Source: an uncultured Lachnospiraceae bacterium
GTDB lineage: Bacteria; Bacillota; Clostridia; Lachnospirales; Lachnospiraceae
NCBI GenBank assembly: GCA_902789175.1
Contig: CADANF010000032.1
Coordinates: 1 to 64,000, forward strand
DNA length: 64,000 nucleotides
Direction: 5' to 3'
Under the pieces are notes generated by a model. The model ran no database searches. It saw only the letters and a list, made by a program, of their open reading frames with translations, and was not told the DNA's origin. Below, piece by piece: positions 36,323-44,802 of the stretch. Within the stretch, counting starts at the first letter, position 1. Each line of letters opens with the position of its first letter. A program made the translations under genes and the position numbers.

Positions 36323-37160
36323 AATAAATATCGATGATTATATAATCGCAGCTTTAAAAGAAGATATTACCAGTGAGGATGTTTCTACAAATGCCATTAT
36401 GCCTGAAGATCAGGCTGGAAAGGCTGATCTTATCTGTAAGCAGGATGGTATAATCTGCGGACTTAAGGTGTTTGAGAGAGTATTCTATCTTTTGGATGAT
36501 AAGTCAAGATTTGAAACAGAAGTAAAGGATGGAGATTTCGTAAAGAAGGGACAACTTATAGGTGTTATCTATGGTGACATCAAGGCACTTCTTTCAGGAG
36601 AGAGAACAGCACTCAACTATCTTCAGAGAATGAGTGGAATCGCTACTTATACAAATAAGTATGTTGAAGTACTTAAAGGTTCAAAGACAAAGCTTTTAGA
36701 TACAAGAAAGACTACTCCTGGTATGAGAGTTTTTGAAAAGTATGCTGTAAAGTGCGGTGGAGGCACAAATCATAGATATAATCTTTCAGATGGCGTACTT
36801 CTTAAGGATAATCATATTTCATCAGCAGGTGGAGTAAAGAAAGCTATTGAAATGGCAAGAGATTATGCTCCATTTGTAAGAAAGATTGAGATAGAAGTTG
36901 AAACATTAGACCAGCTTAAGGAGGCACTTGAAGCAAAAGCTGATATCATCATGCTTGATAACATGGACCTTGATACCATGAAGACTGCAGTAGCGATGAT
37001 TGATGGAAGAGCTGAAGTTGAGGTTTCAGGAAATGTTACAGAGGACCGTCTTCGCGATATAGCGTCTATCGGAGTAGACTATGTTTCTTCAGGAGCCATT
37101 ACTTATTCAGCTCCAATCATGGACCTCAGCTTAAAAAATATGGTAAAAATTGCAGAATAG
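36300..37160 (+). CDS. nadC: Nicotinate-nucleotide pyrophosphorylase (quinolinate PRTase)
   Basis: A 286-residue protein with LKEDITSEDVSTNAI, ERTALNYLQRMSGIAT, LLDTRKTTPGMRVFEKYAVKCGGGTNHR, DNHISSAGG and IEVEVETLDQ-like segments typical of NadC. It converts quinolinate and PRPP to nicotinate mononucleotide. The start inside the end of nadB (23-base overlap) is supported by AGGATAAGG at 36284. Translational coupling with nadB is likely. Confidence 0.95.
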   Translation: MINGVNFRINIDDYIIAALKEDITSEDVSTNAIMPEDQAGKADLICKQDGIICGLKVFERVFYLLDDKSRFETEVKDGDFVKKGQLIGVIYGDIKALLSGERTALNYLQRMSGIATYTNKYVEVLKGSKTKLLDTRKTTPGMRVFEKYAVKCGGGTNHRYNLSDGVLLKDNHISSAGGVKKAIEMARDYAPFVRKIEIEVETLDQLKEALEAKADIIMLDNMDLDTMKTAVAMIDGRAEVEVSGNVTEDRLRDIASIGVDYVSSGAITYSAPIMDLSLKNMVKIAE

Positions 37161-37172
37161 AATAAAATTTTC

Positions 37173-37200
37173 TTGACATTCTAAAGATACGGAATAAAAT
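37173..37200 (+). promoter_or_regulatory. ilvE promoter
   Basis: TTGACA at 37173-37178 and TAAAAT at 37195-37200 with a 16-base spacer, 34 bases before the ilvE start. Confidence 0.65.
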
Positions 37201-37234
37201 GTATTTATTAAATTTAAGAATGGAGATGCAGATT

Positions 37235-38257
37235 ATGGAAAAGAAGGATATTGACTGGGGCTCACTTGGTTTCGGATATATGGAAACAGATGCGAGCTAT
37301 GTATCATGGTTCAAAGATGGCAAATGGGATAATGGCGCTCTTACAAAAGAGCACACTGTAACTATCAGTGAATGTGCTGGTGTGCTTCAGTATTCACAGT
37401 CAATCTTTGAAGGACTTAAAGCTTATACAACAAAGGATGGACATATCGTCTGCTTCCGTCCTGATCTTAATGCCCAGAGAATGGCTGATTCAGCAGCTCG
37501 CCTTGAAATGCCAGTTTTCCCTGTCGATAAATTTGTAGAGGCCGTTGATGAAGTTGTTAAGGCCAATGCAGCATGGGTTCCTCCATTCGGTTCAGGTGCT
37601 ACACTTTATATCAGACCATATATGTTCGGGGCGAATTCAGTTATCGGTGTTAAACCGGCTGATGATTATATGTTCAGAATTCTTGTTACTCCTGTTGGAC
37701 CTTATTTTAAGGGCGGTGCAAAGCCAATCGTTATCAGAGTAAGTGATTTCGACAGAGCAGCTCCAAGAGGAACAGGAAATATCAAGGCAGGACTTAATTA
37801 TGCTATGAGTCTTCATGCAATAGTTGATGCTCATAAGAATGGTTTTGCAGAAAATATGTATCTTGATCCTGCTACAAGAACAAAGGTTGAAGAGACAGGT
37901 GGTGCAAACTTTATCTTTATTAAAGGTAATACTCTTATCACTCCAAAGTCTGATTCAATCCTTCCTTCTATCACACGTCGTTCTCTTGAAGTAGTTGCAA
38001 AAGACTACCTTGGAATGGAAGTAGAAGAAAGAGAAGTATTATTTGATGAAGTTGAGACTTTCGATGAATGTGGTCTCTGCGGAACAGCTGCGGTTATCTC
38101 GCCAGTTGGAAAGATTAATGATCATGGCAGAGAAATCTGTTTCCCAAGTGGAATGGAAGAGATGGGACCTGTACTTACAAAGCTTCGTAATACACTTACT
38201 GGAATTCAGATGGGTGAGATTGAAGGACCAGAAGGCTGGGTTCATACAATTCTTTAA
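37235..38257 (+). CDS. ilvE: Branched-chain amino acid aminotransferase
   Basis: A 340-residue fold-type IV PLP enzyme of the longer BCAT class. QSIFEGLKAY, RPDLNAQRMADSAARL, GTGNIKAGLNYA (PLP lysine), VEETGGANFIFIK and ECGLCGTAAVISPVG are class motifs. It interconverts Leu, Ile and Val with their keto acids. ATG at 37235 with GGAG upstream is chosen; an ATG at 37226 is possible. It stands alone between its promoter and a terminator. Confidence 0.95.
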   Translation: MEKKDIDWGSLGFGYMETDASYVSWFKDGKWDNGALTKEHTVTISECAGVLQYSQSIFEGLKAYTTKDGHIVCFRPDLNAQRMADSAARLEMPVFPVDKFVEAVDEVVKANAAWVPPFGSGATLYIRPYMFGANSVIGVKPADDYMFRILVTPVGPYFKGGAKPIVIRVSDFDRAAPRGTGNIKAGLNYAMSLHAIVDAHKNGFAENMYLDPATRTKVEETGGANFIFIKGNTLITPKSDSILPSITRRSLEVVAKDYLGMEVEEREVLFDEVETFDECGLCGTAAVISPVGKINDHGREICFPSGMEEMGPVLTKLRNTLTGIQMGEIEGPEGWVHTIL

Positions 38258-38289
38258 TCATAAACTCTAAATTAAAGTATGTTAACAAG

Positions 38290-38331
38290 GCACTTTTCTT
38301 ACGGGAATCCCCCGTGGGAAAGGTGCTTTTT
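38290..38331 (+). terminator. Intrinsic terminator of ilvE
   Basis: GCACTTTTCTTACGGG pairs with CCCGTGGGAAAGGTGC, followed by six T residues. Confidence 0.9.
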
Positions 38332-38459
38332 AAGTATATGGCTTTGTTGACTTTTATATTAAATGATTCTATTATTAGTGTATACATGATGCAGGATTGT
38401 GTCTTTTGTCTGCATCTGCTTTAGAAAAAAAGTGTATTATATTGAAAAGGATTTATTAT

Positions 38460-38948
38460 ATGAGATTTAAAAAAAAGGCATTGCTTATGGTTCTTTTTAT
38501 GGCAATGCTGTTTATTACAGGTTGTAAAGAAAAGAGATTCTCAGATCTTGGTGGAATGGCAATTTCCATGAGTGAAGATATGAGAGTTGTTAAGAACAGG
38601 AATGCAACCTGGGCTATGACAAATGGATATATTAATGCTGTAGGTATAAGAACTGATAGTGATGATCTTGAGAAAACCGGCCTTGAAGTTAATTCTCTTT
38701 CAGATTATGTTGCAGCATATATAAAAGGAAATGATATTCCGGACAATGTTACTGTAAATACAGAAGATAATTATATTTATTTTACATATAATAATAAAGA
38801 ATCAAAGCTTACTTACGTTAATTTCTTTTATGATAATGGAGATTATTACTGGCTTGTTTCTTTCGCATGCCCGATGGGAAATACTTATGACCTTTATAGA
38901 AAAGATATTTTCAAATGGGCTGACAGTGTAAAATTTACAGATAATTAA
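38460..38948 (+). CDS. Small exported lipoprotein
   Basis: A 162-residue protein with a type II signal: MRFKKKALLMVLFMAM then lipobox FITGC (Cys22). The mature part is about 140 residues with no recognised domain. AAAAGGA precedes the ATG. It lies 10 bases before a polysaccharide-type ABC exporter, so it may serve or monitor that transporter, though such lipoproteins are not a standard part of Wzm/Wzt systems. Confidence 0.8.
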   Translation: MRFKKKALLMVLFMAMLFITGCKEKRFSDLGGMAISMSEDMRVVKNRNATWAMTNGYINAVGIRTDSDDLEKTGLEVNSLSDYVAAYIKGNDIPDNVTVNTEDNYIYFTYNNKESKLTYVNFFYDNGDYYWLVSFACPMGNTYDLYRKDIFKWADSVKFTDN

Positions 38949-38958
38949 GGATATTAAG

Positions 38959-39729
38959 ATGAACACAAATACATTTTTACAAAACAGATTTATTTTATCT
39001 GAACTTGTAAAGAAAGGGATCAAACTCAAGTATAGAAGGTCTTACCTTGGTATCATTTGGTCACTTCTTGAACCACTTCTTACGATGATAATTCTTACCA
39101 TTGTTTTTGGAACACTGATGGGAGTTAAAGATAAGGCATTTCCGGTCTATATACTTGCCGGGCGACTTCTGTATAGCTGTTTTTCACAGTCAACAACAGC
39201 GGCGTTAAAATCTATCAGGCAGAATGCATCTATGATAAAGAAGATATATGTACCAAAGCTTCTTTATCCATTTTCAGGTATCTTATTTAACTTTATTATA
39301 TTTTTAATATCTCTTATAGTACTGGCTGCAGTGGCTATAGTGCTGGGGGTATATCCATCCATATATCTTCCTTTGGCTATAGTGCCTCTTTTTATACTGC
39401 TTCTTCTGTCTACAGGATGTGGTCTTATACTTTCTACTATAGGGGTATTTTTCAGGGATATGGAATATCTATGGAATGTTTTCCTTATGATGATAATGTA
39501 TACATGTGCCATATTCTATAAGCCGGAAAGACTTTTAAAGAGCGGCTGGGGGTTTGTGCTGAAGGTAAATCCTCTTTACTGTATCATTATGAATTTCAGA
39601 GATTGCATATTTGGAAGACCTATGGAACTTCCTTATCTTTTCTATGCATTTATATTCAGTGTGGTATCAGTTGTTTTGGGAATATTAATGTTTAAGAAAA
39701 ATGAAGATAAATTTATCCTTAATATATAA
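38959..39729 (+). CDS. ABC-2 permease, TagG/Wzm-like polysaccharide exporter
   Basis: A 256-residue protein with six membrane segments. KKGIKLKYRRSYLGIIWSLLEPLL is the diagnostic N-terminal motif of O-antigen/teichoic-acid export permeases. It starts 10 bases after the lipoprotein gene and is followed after 12 bases by the ATPase. It likely moves an undecaprenyl-linked glycan, teichoic acid-like polymer or related lipid-linked substrate. No glycosyltransferases are present nearby. Confidence 0.9.
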   Translation: MNTNTFLQNRFILSELVKKGIKLKYRRSYLGIIWSLLEPLLTMIILTIVFGTLMGVKDKAFPVYILAGRLLYSCFSQSTTAALKSIRQNASMIKKIYVPKLLYPFSGILFNFIIFLISLIVLAAVAIVLGVYPSIYLPLAIVPLFILLLLSTGCGLILSTIGVFFRDMEYLWNVFLMMIMYTCAIFYKPERLLKSGWGFVLKVNPLYCIIMNFRDCIFGRPMELPYLFYAFIFSVVSVVLGILMFKKNEDKFILNI

Positions 39730-39741
39730 GGGCGTAAATGT

Positions 39742-40482
39742 ATGAGCGATACGGTTTTAAAAGTAAATGATGTTAGTATGAGATTTAACCTTAGTAAAGA
39801 AAAGGTTGACTCTCTTAAAGAATATATGATCAAGCTCCTCAAGGGACAGCTGGAGTTTGATGAATTCTGGGCATTGGAAAATATTGATTTTGAGCTTGAA
39901 AAAGGTGACAGGCTTGGAATCCTTGGGTTTAATGGAGCTGGAAAGTCTACACTGCTTAAAGTTATTGCAGGAGTATTTAAGCCAACAAAGGGATCTGTAG
40001 AAAGGTCTGGGGTTCTTGCTCCTCTTATTGAACTGGGAGCAGGTTTTGATCCTCAGTATACAGGACTTGAAAATATCTATCTTTACGGAGCATGCCTCGG
40101 ATACAGCAGAAAATTCATTGACTCTAAGTTAGAGGAAATAATAGATTTTTCAGAATTGAGGGACTTTATTCATGTTCCTTTAAAGAACTACTCTTCTGGC
40201 ATGAAGACGAGACTTGGATTTGCCATAGCAACTATAGTTGAACCGGATATCCTTATCCTTGATGAGGTTCTTTCTGTAGGTGATGCAAAATTTAAGAAGA
40301 AGAGTGAAAAGAAACTCATGTCTCTTTTGGATAAAGGAGTTACGGTACTGTTTGTATCTCATAATACTGATCAGGTAAGAAGAATATGTAATAAGGCCAT
40401 GATACTTGATCATGGAAAAATGATAGACTTTGGGGAAGTTAACGAGATTGCTGATAAATATACAGAACTCGTTGATAAATAG
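39742..40482 (+). CDS. ABC ATPase, TagH/Wzt-like, without C-terminal substrate domain
   Basis: A 246-residue ATPase with Walker A GFNGAGKSTLLK, signature YSSGMKTRLGFA and Walker B ILILDEVLSVGDAKF, in which LSVGD is specific to the Wzt/TagH group. There is no extra C-terminal carbohydrate-binding domain, as expected for exporters not requiring chain-end recognition. It pairs with the permease at 38959. No terminator is evident before uppP. Confidence 0.92.
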   Translation: MSDTVLKVNDVSMRFNLSKEKVDSLKEYMIKLLKGQLEFDEFWALENIDFELEKGDRLGILGFNGAGKSTLLKVIAGVFKPTKGSVERSGVLAPLIELGAGFDPQYTGLENIYLYGACLGYSRKFIDSKLEEIIDFSELRDFIHVPLKNYSSGMKTRLGFAIATIVEPDILILDEVLSVGDAKFKKKSEKKLMSLLDKGVTVLFVSHNTDQVRRICNKAMILDHGKMIDFGEVNEIADKYTELVDK

Positions 40483-40559
40483 GAAATAAAAATATAGCTT
40501 GTTTAAATAAAATAGGTTATAATTTTTTGCGGATGACTAAAAACTAAAAGGGGGCAGGT

Positions 40560-41405
40560 ATGAGCTTTTTAGAGATAATTAAGGTTATTTTTCTTGGTAT
40601 TGTAGAAGGAATTACAGAATGGCTGCCAATAAGCAGTACGGGGCATATGCTTCTGGTAAATGAATTTCTTAAATTAAATGTATCAGAACAGTTTATGAAT
40701 ATGTTCCTGGTGGTAATACAGCTGGGAGCTATAATGGCTGTAGTTGTTATCTATTGGAAACGTCTCTGGCCTTTTTCTAAAGAGGAAGGAGAGAGGACTG
40801 GCGTAGTTGTTAAGCGTTCAACACTTCTTATGTGGGTAAAAGTTATAATAGGTACACTGCCTGTTATGGTAATCGGATTATTATTAGATGATATCATCGA
40901 TAAACACCTTCATAAACCGGTTGTTATAGCTCTTATGCTCATCGCATATGGTGTGTGGTTTATTTTTATTGAAAACAGAAATAAAACAAGAAGACCTAGA
41001 GTAGATAAGATGAAGAAGATGACCTATAAGGATGCACTTATGGTAGGCCTTTTTCAGGTCCTTTCAATAATTCCGGGAACATCAAGATCAGGTGCTACAA
41101 TAATTGGTGGACTTTGGATCGGACTTTCAAGAAAGGTTGCTGCTGAATATACTTTCTTCCTTGGAATCCCGGCAATGTTTGGTGCGAGCCTTTTAAAAAT
41201 CCTTAAATTTGGATTACATTTTAAGACTTATGAATTCTTTGCACTGATACTTGGAATGGGTATTTCATTTATCGTATCTATATTTGTTATCAAATTCCTT
41301 ATGAAATATATCAAGACTCATGATTTTAAAGCTTTTGGATACTATCGTATAGGTCTTGGAATAATAGTTTTATTAGTGGCTTTAGTAAAGGTTATTGCTA
41401 AATGA
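40560..41405 (+). CDS. uppP: Undecaprenyl-diphosphatase (BacA/UppP)
   Basis: A 281-residue membrane enzyme. EGITEWLPISSTGHM and PGTSRSGATI are the two catalytic motifs. It recycles undecaprenyl pyrophosphate for cell-wall and glycan synthesis and is associated with bacitracin resistance. GGGGGCAGG precedes the ATG. It overlaps the pseudouridine synthase start by four bases (ATGA). A functional link with the exporter upstream is plausible because both use undecaprenyl carriers. Confidence 0.96.
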   Translation: MSFLEIIKVIFLGIVEGITEWLPISSTGHMLLVNEFLKLNVSEQFMNMFLVVIQLGAIMAVVVIYWKRLWPFSKEEGERTGVVVKRSTLLMWVKVIIGTLPVMVIGLLLDDIIDKHLHKPVVIALMLIAYGVWFIFIENRNKTRRPRVDKMKKMTYKDALMVGLFQVLSIIPGTSRSGATIIGGLWIGLSRKVAAEYTFFLGIPAMFGASLLKILKFGLHFKTYEFFALILGMGISFIVSIFVIKFLMKYIKTHDFKAFGYYRIGLGIIVLLVALVKVIAK

Positions 41406-42196
41406 AATTGATCAGACTTGATAAGCTTCTTTGTGACGCGGGACTTGGCACAAGAAGTGAAGTAAAACAATTATTAAAAAAACATAATATAACAGTAAAT
41501 GGCATAAAGATAATAAAACCGGAAACAAAAGTAGATACAGAAAATGACGAGGTAGCTGTTGACGGGAAAGTTATCAGTCATGAAGAATTTGAATATTATC
41601 TTCTCAATAAACCTGCCGGAATCATATCTGCAGCGGAGGATAAGAAGGAAAAGACAGTAGTTGATCTTATTAAAGAGAAAAAAAGAAGAGATCTGTTTCC
41701 TGTGGGACGTCTTGATAGAGACACAGAAGGCCTCCTTCTTATTACTAATGATGGACATCTTGCAAACAGACTTCTTAAACCAGGAAAACATGTAGATAAG
41801 ACATATTTTGCCTATGTAAAAGGACCTGTTAATGAGGATACAAAGAAAGCGTTCCTTTCAGGAGTAGATATACATGATGAAACACTTACTAAACCTGCGG
41901 ATCTTATCATCTTAAAGGAAGATGAATCGGACTGCTTTAAAGATGCTCTTGATTATATAAAAAATAGTGATAAGATAGATGAGAGCATTTTAGATGAAAA
42001 ACTTACAGGAACTTATCTTACTATAAGAGAGGGAAGGTTCCATCAGGTAAAACGTATGTTTCAGGCAGTTGGCTGTGAGGTGATATACTTAAAGAGGATT
42101 TCCATGGGACTTCTAAAGCTTACGGAGGATCTTCCTATAGGATCCTATAGAAAACTCACAGAAGAAGAACTTAAAATAATACGAAGTGAGAACTAA
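41402..42196 (+). CDS. RsuA/RluB-family pseudouridine synthase
   Basis: A 264-residue enzyme. The N-terminal S4 RNA-binding domain is RLDKLLCDAGLGTRSEVKQLL; the catalytic motif is FPVGRLDRDTEGLLLITNDG with the nucleophilic Asp; GRFHQVKRMFQAVGCEV follows near the end. It modifies a uridine in rRNA, probably in the 16S subunit, as RsuA, or a related site. It is translationally coupled to uppP. Confidence 0.92.
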   Translation: MKLIRLDKLLCDAGLGTRSEVKQLLKKHNITVNGIKIIKPETKVDTENDEVAVDGKVISHEEFEYYLLNKPAGIISAAEDKKEKTVVDLIKEKKRRDLFPVGRLDRDTEGLLLITNDGHLANRLLKPGKHVDKTYFAYVKGPVNEDTKKAFLSGVDIHDETLTKPADLIILKEDESDCFKDALDYIKNSDKIDESILDEKLTGTYLTIREGRFHQVKRMFQAVGCEVIYLKRISMGLLKLTEDLPIGSYRKLTEEELKIIRSEN

Positions 42197-42220
42197 ATAA
42201 GAACATATACAATAAAAGCC

Positions 42221-42250
42221 TTGACGCATCAGTACGTATTATGGTAATCT
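42221..42250 (+). promoter_or_regulatory. Promoter and leader of rpmG-secE-nusG-rplKA
   Basis: TTGACG at 42221-42226 and TAATCT at 42245-42250 are 18 bases apart. The 130-base leader has small hairpins: GCC-TTCG-GGC followed by TTTTATTTTT near 42262-42283, GTGCA/TGCAC near 42284, and CCAGC/GCTGG near 42304. The first could be a weak attenuator. No tRNA gene was found in this leader. Confidence 0.55.
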
Positions 42251-42383
42251 ATACGTTGCGATGCCTTCGGGCTTTTATTTTTGTGCATGAAATGGTGCAC
42301 ATTACCAGCGACGGCTGGAAATAAACGACCGAATTTCGCAAGGCAAAAGTTGTACAAAATAAAAAAATACGGAGGTGACAGTT

Positions 42384-42533
42384 GTGCGCGTAAAGATCAC
42401 ATTGGCATGTCAGGATTGTAAACAGCGTAATTACAATATGACTAAGGATAAGAGACAGCACCCTGATAGAATGGAGACAAAGAAGTATTGTCCATTCTGC
42501 AAGGCTCATACAGTTCACAAGGAAACAAAATAG
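42384..42533 (+). CDS. rpmG: 50S ribosomal protein L33
   Basis: A 49-residue protein, [19 protein letters not shown]..., with zinc-binding CQDC and CPFC pairs, the C-plus form of L33. The start is GTG with an ideal GGAGGTGAC site. It is followed after 20 bases by secE, as is common in Firmicutes. Confidence 0.97.
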   Translation: MRVKITLACQDCKQRNYNMTKDKRQHPDRMETKKYCPFCKAHTVHKETK

Positions 42534-42553
42534 TCTAAATTAGGAGAATTATT

Positions 42554-42757
42554 ATGTCAGATAAGAAAGAGACATCACCTGCTTTAGAGAGAAGTTGGTT
42601 CAAGTCTATCAAGGCTGAATTTGGCAAGATAACTTGGCCATCTAAGAACCAGCTTATCAAAGAAACAGTCGTTGTGGTTGTTTCAGCAGTGTTGCTTGGT
42701 GCGATTATCTGGGGTGTTGATCAGGTTCTTCAGTATGGACTTACTTTTATTTTTTAA
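42554..42757 (+). CDS. secE: Preprotein translocase subunit SecE
   Basis: A 67-residue single-span protein. KSIKAEFGKITWPSKNQLIKETVVVVVSAV is the SecE amphipathic helix and membrane segment. TAGGAG lies before the ATG. It stabilises SecY in the membrane. Placement between rpmG and nusG is the classical order. Confidence 0.97.
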   Translation: MSDKKETSPALERSWFKSIKAEFGKITWPSKNQLIKETVVVVVSAVLLGAIIWGVDQVLQYGLTFIF

Positions 42758-42772
42758 TTAGGGAGTGTAAAG

Positions 42773-43378
42773 ATGGCAGAAGATAGAATTGAAAATGTAA
42801 CAAACATTGAAAACATCAATGCATCAGAGGCCCCTGTATCAAAAAATATCAAGCAGGGTGGGGATAATGAACCACATTGGTATGTAGTCCATACATACTC
42901 AGGATACGAGAACAAAGTAAAGACTGATATCGAGAAGACTATTGAGAATCGTAAACTTCAGGACCAGATGTTCGAAGTTATGGTTCCTGTTCAGGACGTT
43001 ACCGAAATGAAGAACGGCACTAAGAGGGTCGTTTCAAGAAAAATTTTCCCAGGTTATGTTCTTGTTCACATGATCAAGAATGATGTTACATGGTACGTTG
43101 TAAGAAATACTCGTGGTGTAACAGGATTTGTTGGACCTGGATCAGAACCTGTACCTCTCAGCGATGAAGAGATGAGGAAGCTTGGCGTTAAGTCAGACGA
43201 TATCGAGATCGACGTTGAGATTGGCGATTCTATCAAAGTAATCGCAGGTGCATGGGCAGACACAATCGGTGTTATCAAGTCAATTAATGCTACTAAGCAG
43301 ACAGTAACAATCGATATTGATATCTTCGGTCGTTCAACAGATGTTGAAATCGGCTTAGGTGATATTGAGAAATTGTAA
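42773..43378 (+). CDS. nusG: Transcription factor NusG
   Basis: A 201-residue protein. HWYVVHTYSGYENKVK opens the NGN domain, PGYVLVHM and WYVVRNTRGVTGFVG follow, and the C-terminal KOW domain has GDSIKVIAGAWADTIGVIK. A ~35-residue acidic N-terminal extension is present. It links RNA polymerase to ribosome or Rho. TAGGGAGTG precedes the ATG. Confidence 0.97.
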   Translation: MAEDRIENVTNIENINASEAPVSKNIKQGGDNEPHWYVVHTYSGYENKVKTDIEKTIENRKLQDQMFEVMVPVQDVTEMKNGTKRVVSRKIFPGYVLVHMIKNDVTWYVVRNTRGVTGFVGPGSEPVPLSDEEMRKLGVKSDDIEIDVEIGDSIKVIAGAWADTIGVIKSINATKQTVTIDIDIFGRSTDVEIGLGDIEKL

Positions 43379-43384
43379 CAATTT

Positions 43385-43416
43385 GTGGAAGGGTTAGAAG
43401 AACCCGTTAATACCAC
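43385..43416 (+). promoter_or_regulatory. Leader hairpin before rplK, candidate L1 site
   Basis: GTGGAAGGGTT pairs through GGGTT/AACCC and the outer GTGG/CCAC, with an asymmetric GTTAATA on the 3' side. The same layout recurs before rplA at 43887. It ends five bases before the AGGAGG of rplK. Confidence 0.65.
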
Positions 43417-43435
43417 TTTTAGGAGGTACGCTAAG

Positions 43436-43861
43436 ATGGCGAAGAAAGTAACAGGATACATTAAATTACAGATACCTGCAGGTAAGGCAACTCCTGCACC
43501 ACCTGTTGGACCAGCACTTGGTCAGCACGGTGTTAATATCGTAGAATTCACAAAGCAGTTCAATGCAAAGACAGCTGATCAGGGTGATATGATCATCCCA
43601 GTAGTTATCACTGTTTATGCTGATAGAAGCTTTAGCTTCATCACAAAGACTCCTCCAGCTGCAGTTCTTATCAAGAAGGCTGCTAAGCTTTCAAAGGCTT
43701 CAGGTGAACCTAACAGAAAGAAAGCTGGAAAGATTACAAAGGCTCAGGTTGAAGAGATTGCTAAGACAAAGCTCCCAGACCTTAACGCTGCAAGCCTCGA
43801 GGCTGCTATGAGCATGATCGCAGGTACAGCACGTTCAATGGGCGTTGAAGTAGTAGAATAA
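43436..43861 (+). CDS. rplK: 50S ribosomal protein L11
   Basis: A 141-residue protein starting [35 protein letters not shown], diagnostic of L11. The ATG at 43436 with AGGAGG is chosen over an in-frame upstream start at 43385, which lies inside the leader hairpin. It binds the GTPase-associated centre of 23S rRNA. Confidence 0.97.
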   Translation: MAKKVTGYIKLQIPAGKATPAPPVGPALGQHGVNIVEFTKQFNAKTADQGDMIIPVVITVYADRSFSFITKTPPAAVLIKKAAKLSKASGEPNRKKAGKITKAQVEEIAKTKLPDLNAASLEAAMSMIAGTARSMGVEVVE

Positions 43862-43886
43862 TTCACAGTGATTAATAATTAATTAG

Positions 43887-43918
43887 GTGGAAGGAGGTCG
43901 CTCCTCCGATAATACCAC
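43887..43918 (+). promoter_or_regulatory. Leader hairpin before rplA, candidate L1 site
   Basis: GTGG then AAGGAGG-TCG-CTCCTCC then GATAATACCAC forms an outer GTGG/CCAC stem and an inner stem, separated by an asymmetric loop with GATAAT. It abuts the AGGAGG of rplA, so protein binding would block translation. It matches the hairpin before rplK in form. Confidence 0.65.
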
Positions 43919-43932
43919 AGGAGGTTTATTTA

Positions 43933-44649
43933 ATGAAAAAAGGTAAGAGATATATCGAAGCTGCAAAGCTCGTAGAAAAGAATAAGTTATATGACCTTGA
44001 TGAGGCTGTTTCAGTTATCAAGAAAGTAGCCAGCGCAAAGTTCGATGAGACAGTTGAAGCTCACTTAAAGCTCGGTGTTGATGGACGTCATGCTGATCAG
44101 CAGGTACGTGGTGCCGTAGTTCTTCCTCACGGTACAGGTAAGACTGTTAAGGTTCTCGTATTTGCTAAGGGTAACAAGGTTGACGAAGCACTTGCTGCAG
44201 GCGCAGATTACGCTGGTGGCGATGAGCTCGTTCCAAAGATCCAGAACGAAGGTTGGTTAGACTTCGACGTTGTTATTGCTACACCTGATATGATGGGTGT
44301 TGTAGGACGTTTAGGACGTGTACTCGGACCTAAGGGATTAATGCCAAATCCTAAGGCTGGTACAGTTACAATGGACGTTGCTAAGGCAATCGCTGACGTT
44401 AAAGCCGGTAAGATCGAATACAGACTTGACAAGGCAAACATTATCCACGTGCCAGTAGGAAAGGCTTCATTCGAAGAAGCTAAGATCGCGGACAACTTTA
44501 AAGCCTTATTAGATGCTGTAGTTAAAGCTAGACCAGCAGCAGCTAAGGGTCAGTATTTAAGAAGTGTAACAATCACTTCAACAATGGGCCCTGGAATCAA
44601 GCTTAATCCACAGAAGTTTATGGATGTTGCTGTTTCAACTGAAGAGTAA
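43933..44649 (+). CDS. rplA: 50S ribosomal protein L1
   Basis: A 238-residue protein with [54 protein letters not shown] and [15 protein letters not shown], all L1 motifs. It forms the L1 stalk and in many bacteria represses its own operon. It is followed by a terminator; rplJ-rplL, which usually come next, are absent. Confidence 0.97.
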   Translation: MKKGKRYIEAAKLVEKNKLYDLDEAVSVIKKVASAKFDETVEAHLKLGVDGRHADQQVRGAVVLPHGTGKTVKVLVFAKGNKVDEALAAGADYAGGDELVPKIQNEGWLDFDVVIATPDMMGVVGRLGRVLGPKGLMPNPKAGTVTMDVAKAIADVKAGKIEYRLDKANIIHVPVGKASFEEAKIADNFKALLDAVVKARPAAAKGQYLRSVTITSTMGPGIKLNPQKFMDVAVSTEE

Positions 44650-44670
44650 TATAGCATTTTTATAAAATAA

Positions 44671-44706
44671 GAGAGACCTGTCGGTTAACGGCCGGTCTCT
44701 TTTTTG
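44671..44706 (+). terminator. Intrinsic terminator of the ribosomal protein operon
   Basis: AGAGACC pairs with GGTCTCT across an inner CGGTTAACGGCCG region, followed by a run of T residues. Confidence 0.88.
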
Positions 44707-44802
44707 TTGATTTTAAAAAGTAATAATAGTAAAATGTAACTAGATTTGCATTCAAATGAGTCGGCGTTTTGTATAAAATAACTATCTGAGAGGGGGTTAA
44801 AG

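Noticed and set aside
42251-42383. Hairpin-rich leader considered as a tRNA gene (tRNA-Trp often lies before rpmG-secE)
   Set aside because: No cloverleaf with a T-arm GGTTC motif can be drawn; only short separate hairpins are present.
44208-44495. Antisense open frame within rplA
   Set aside because: It is a mirror of the codon pattern of a highly conserved ribosomal protein gene and has no ribosome binding site.
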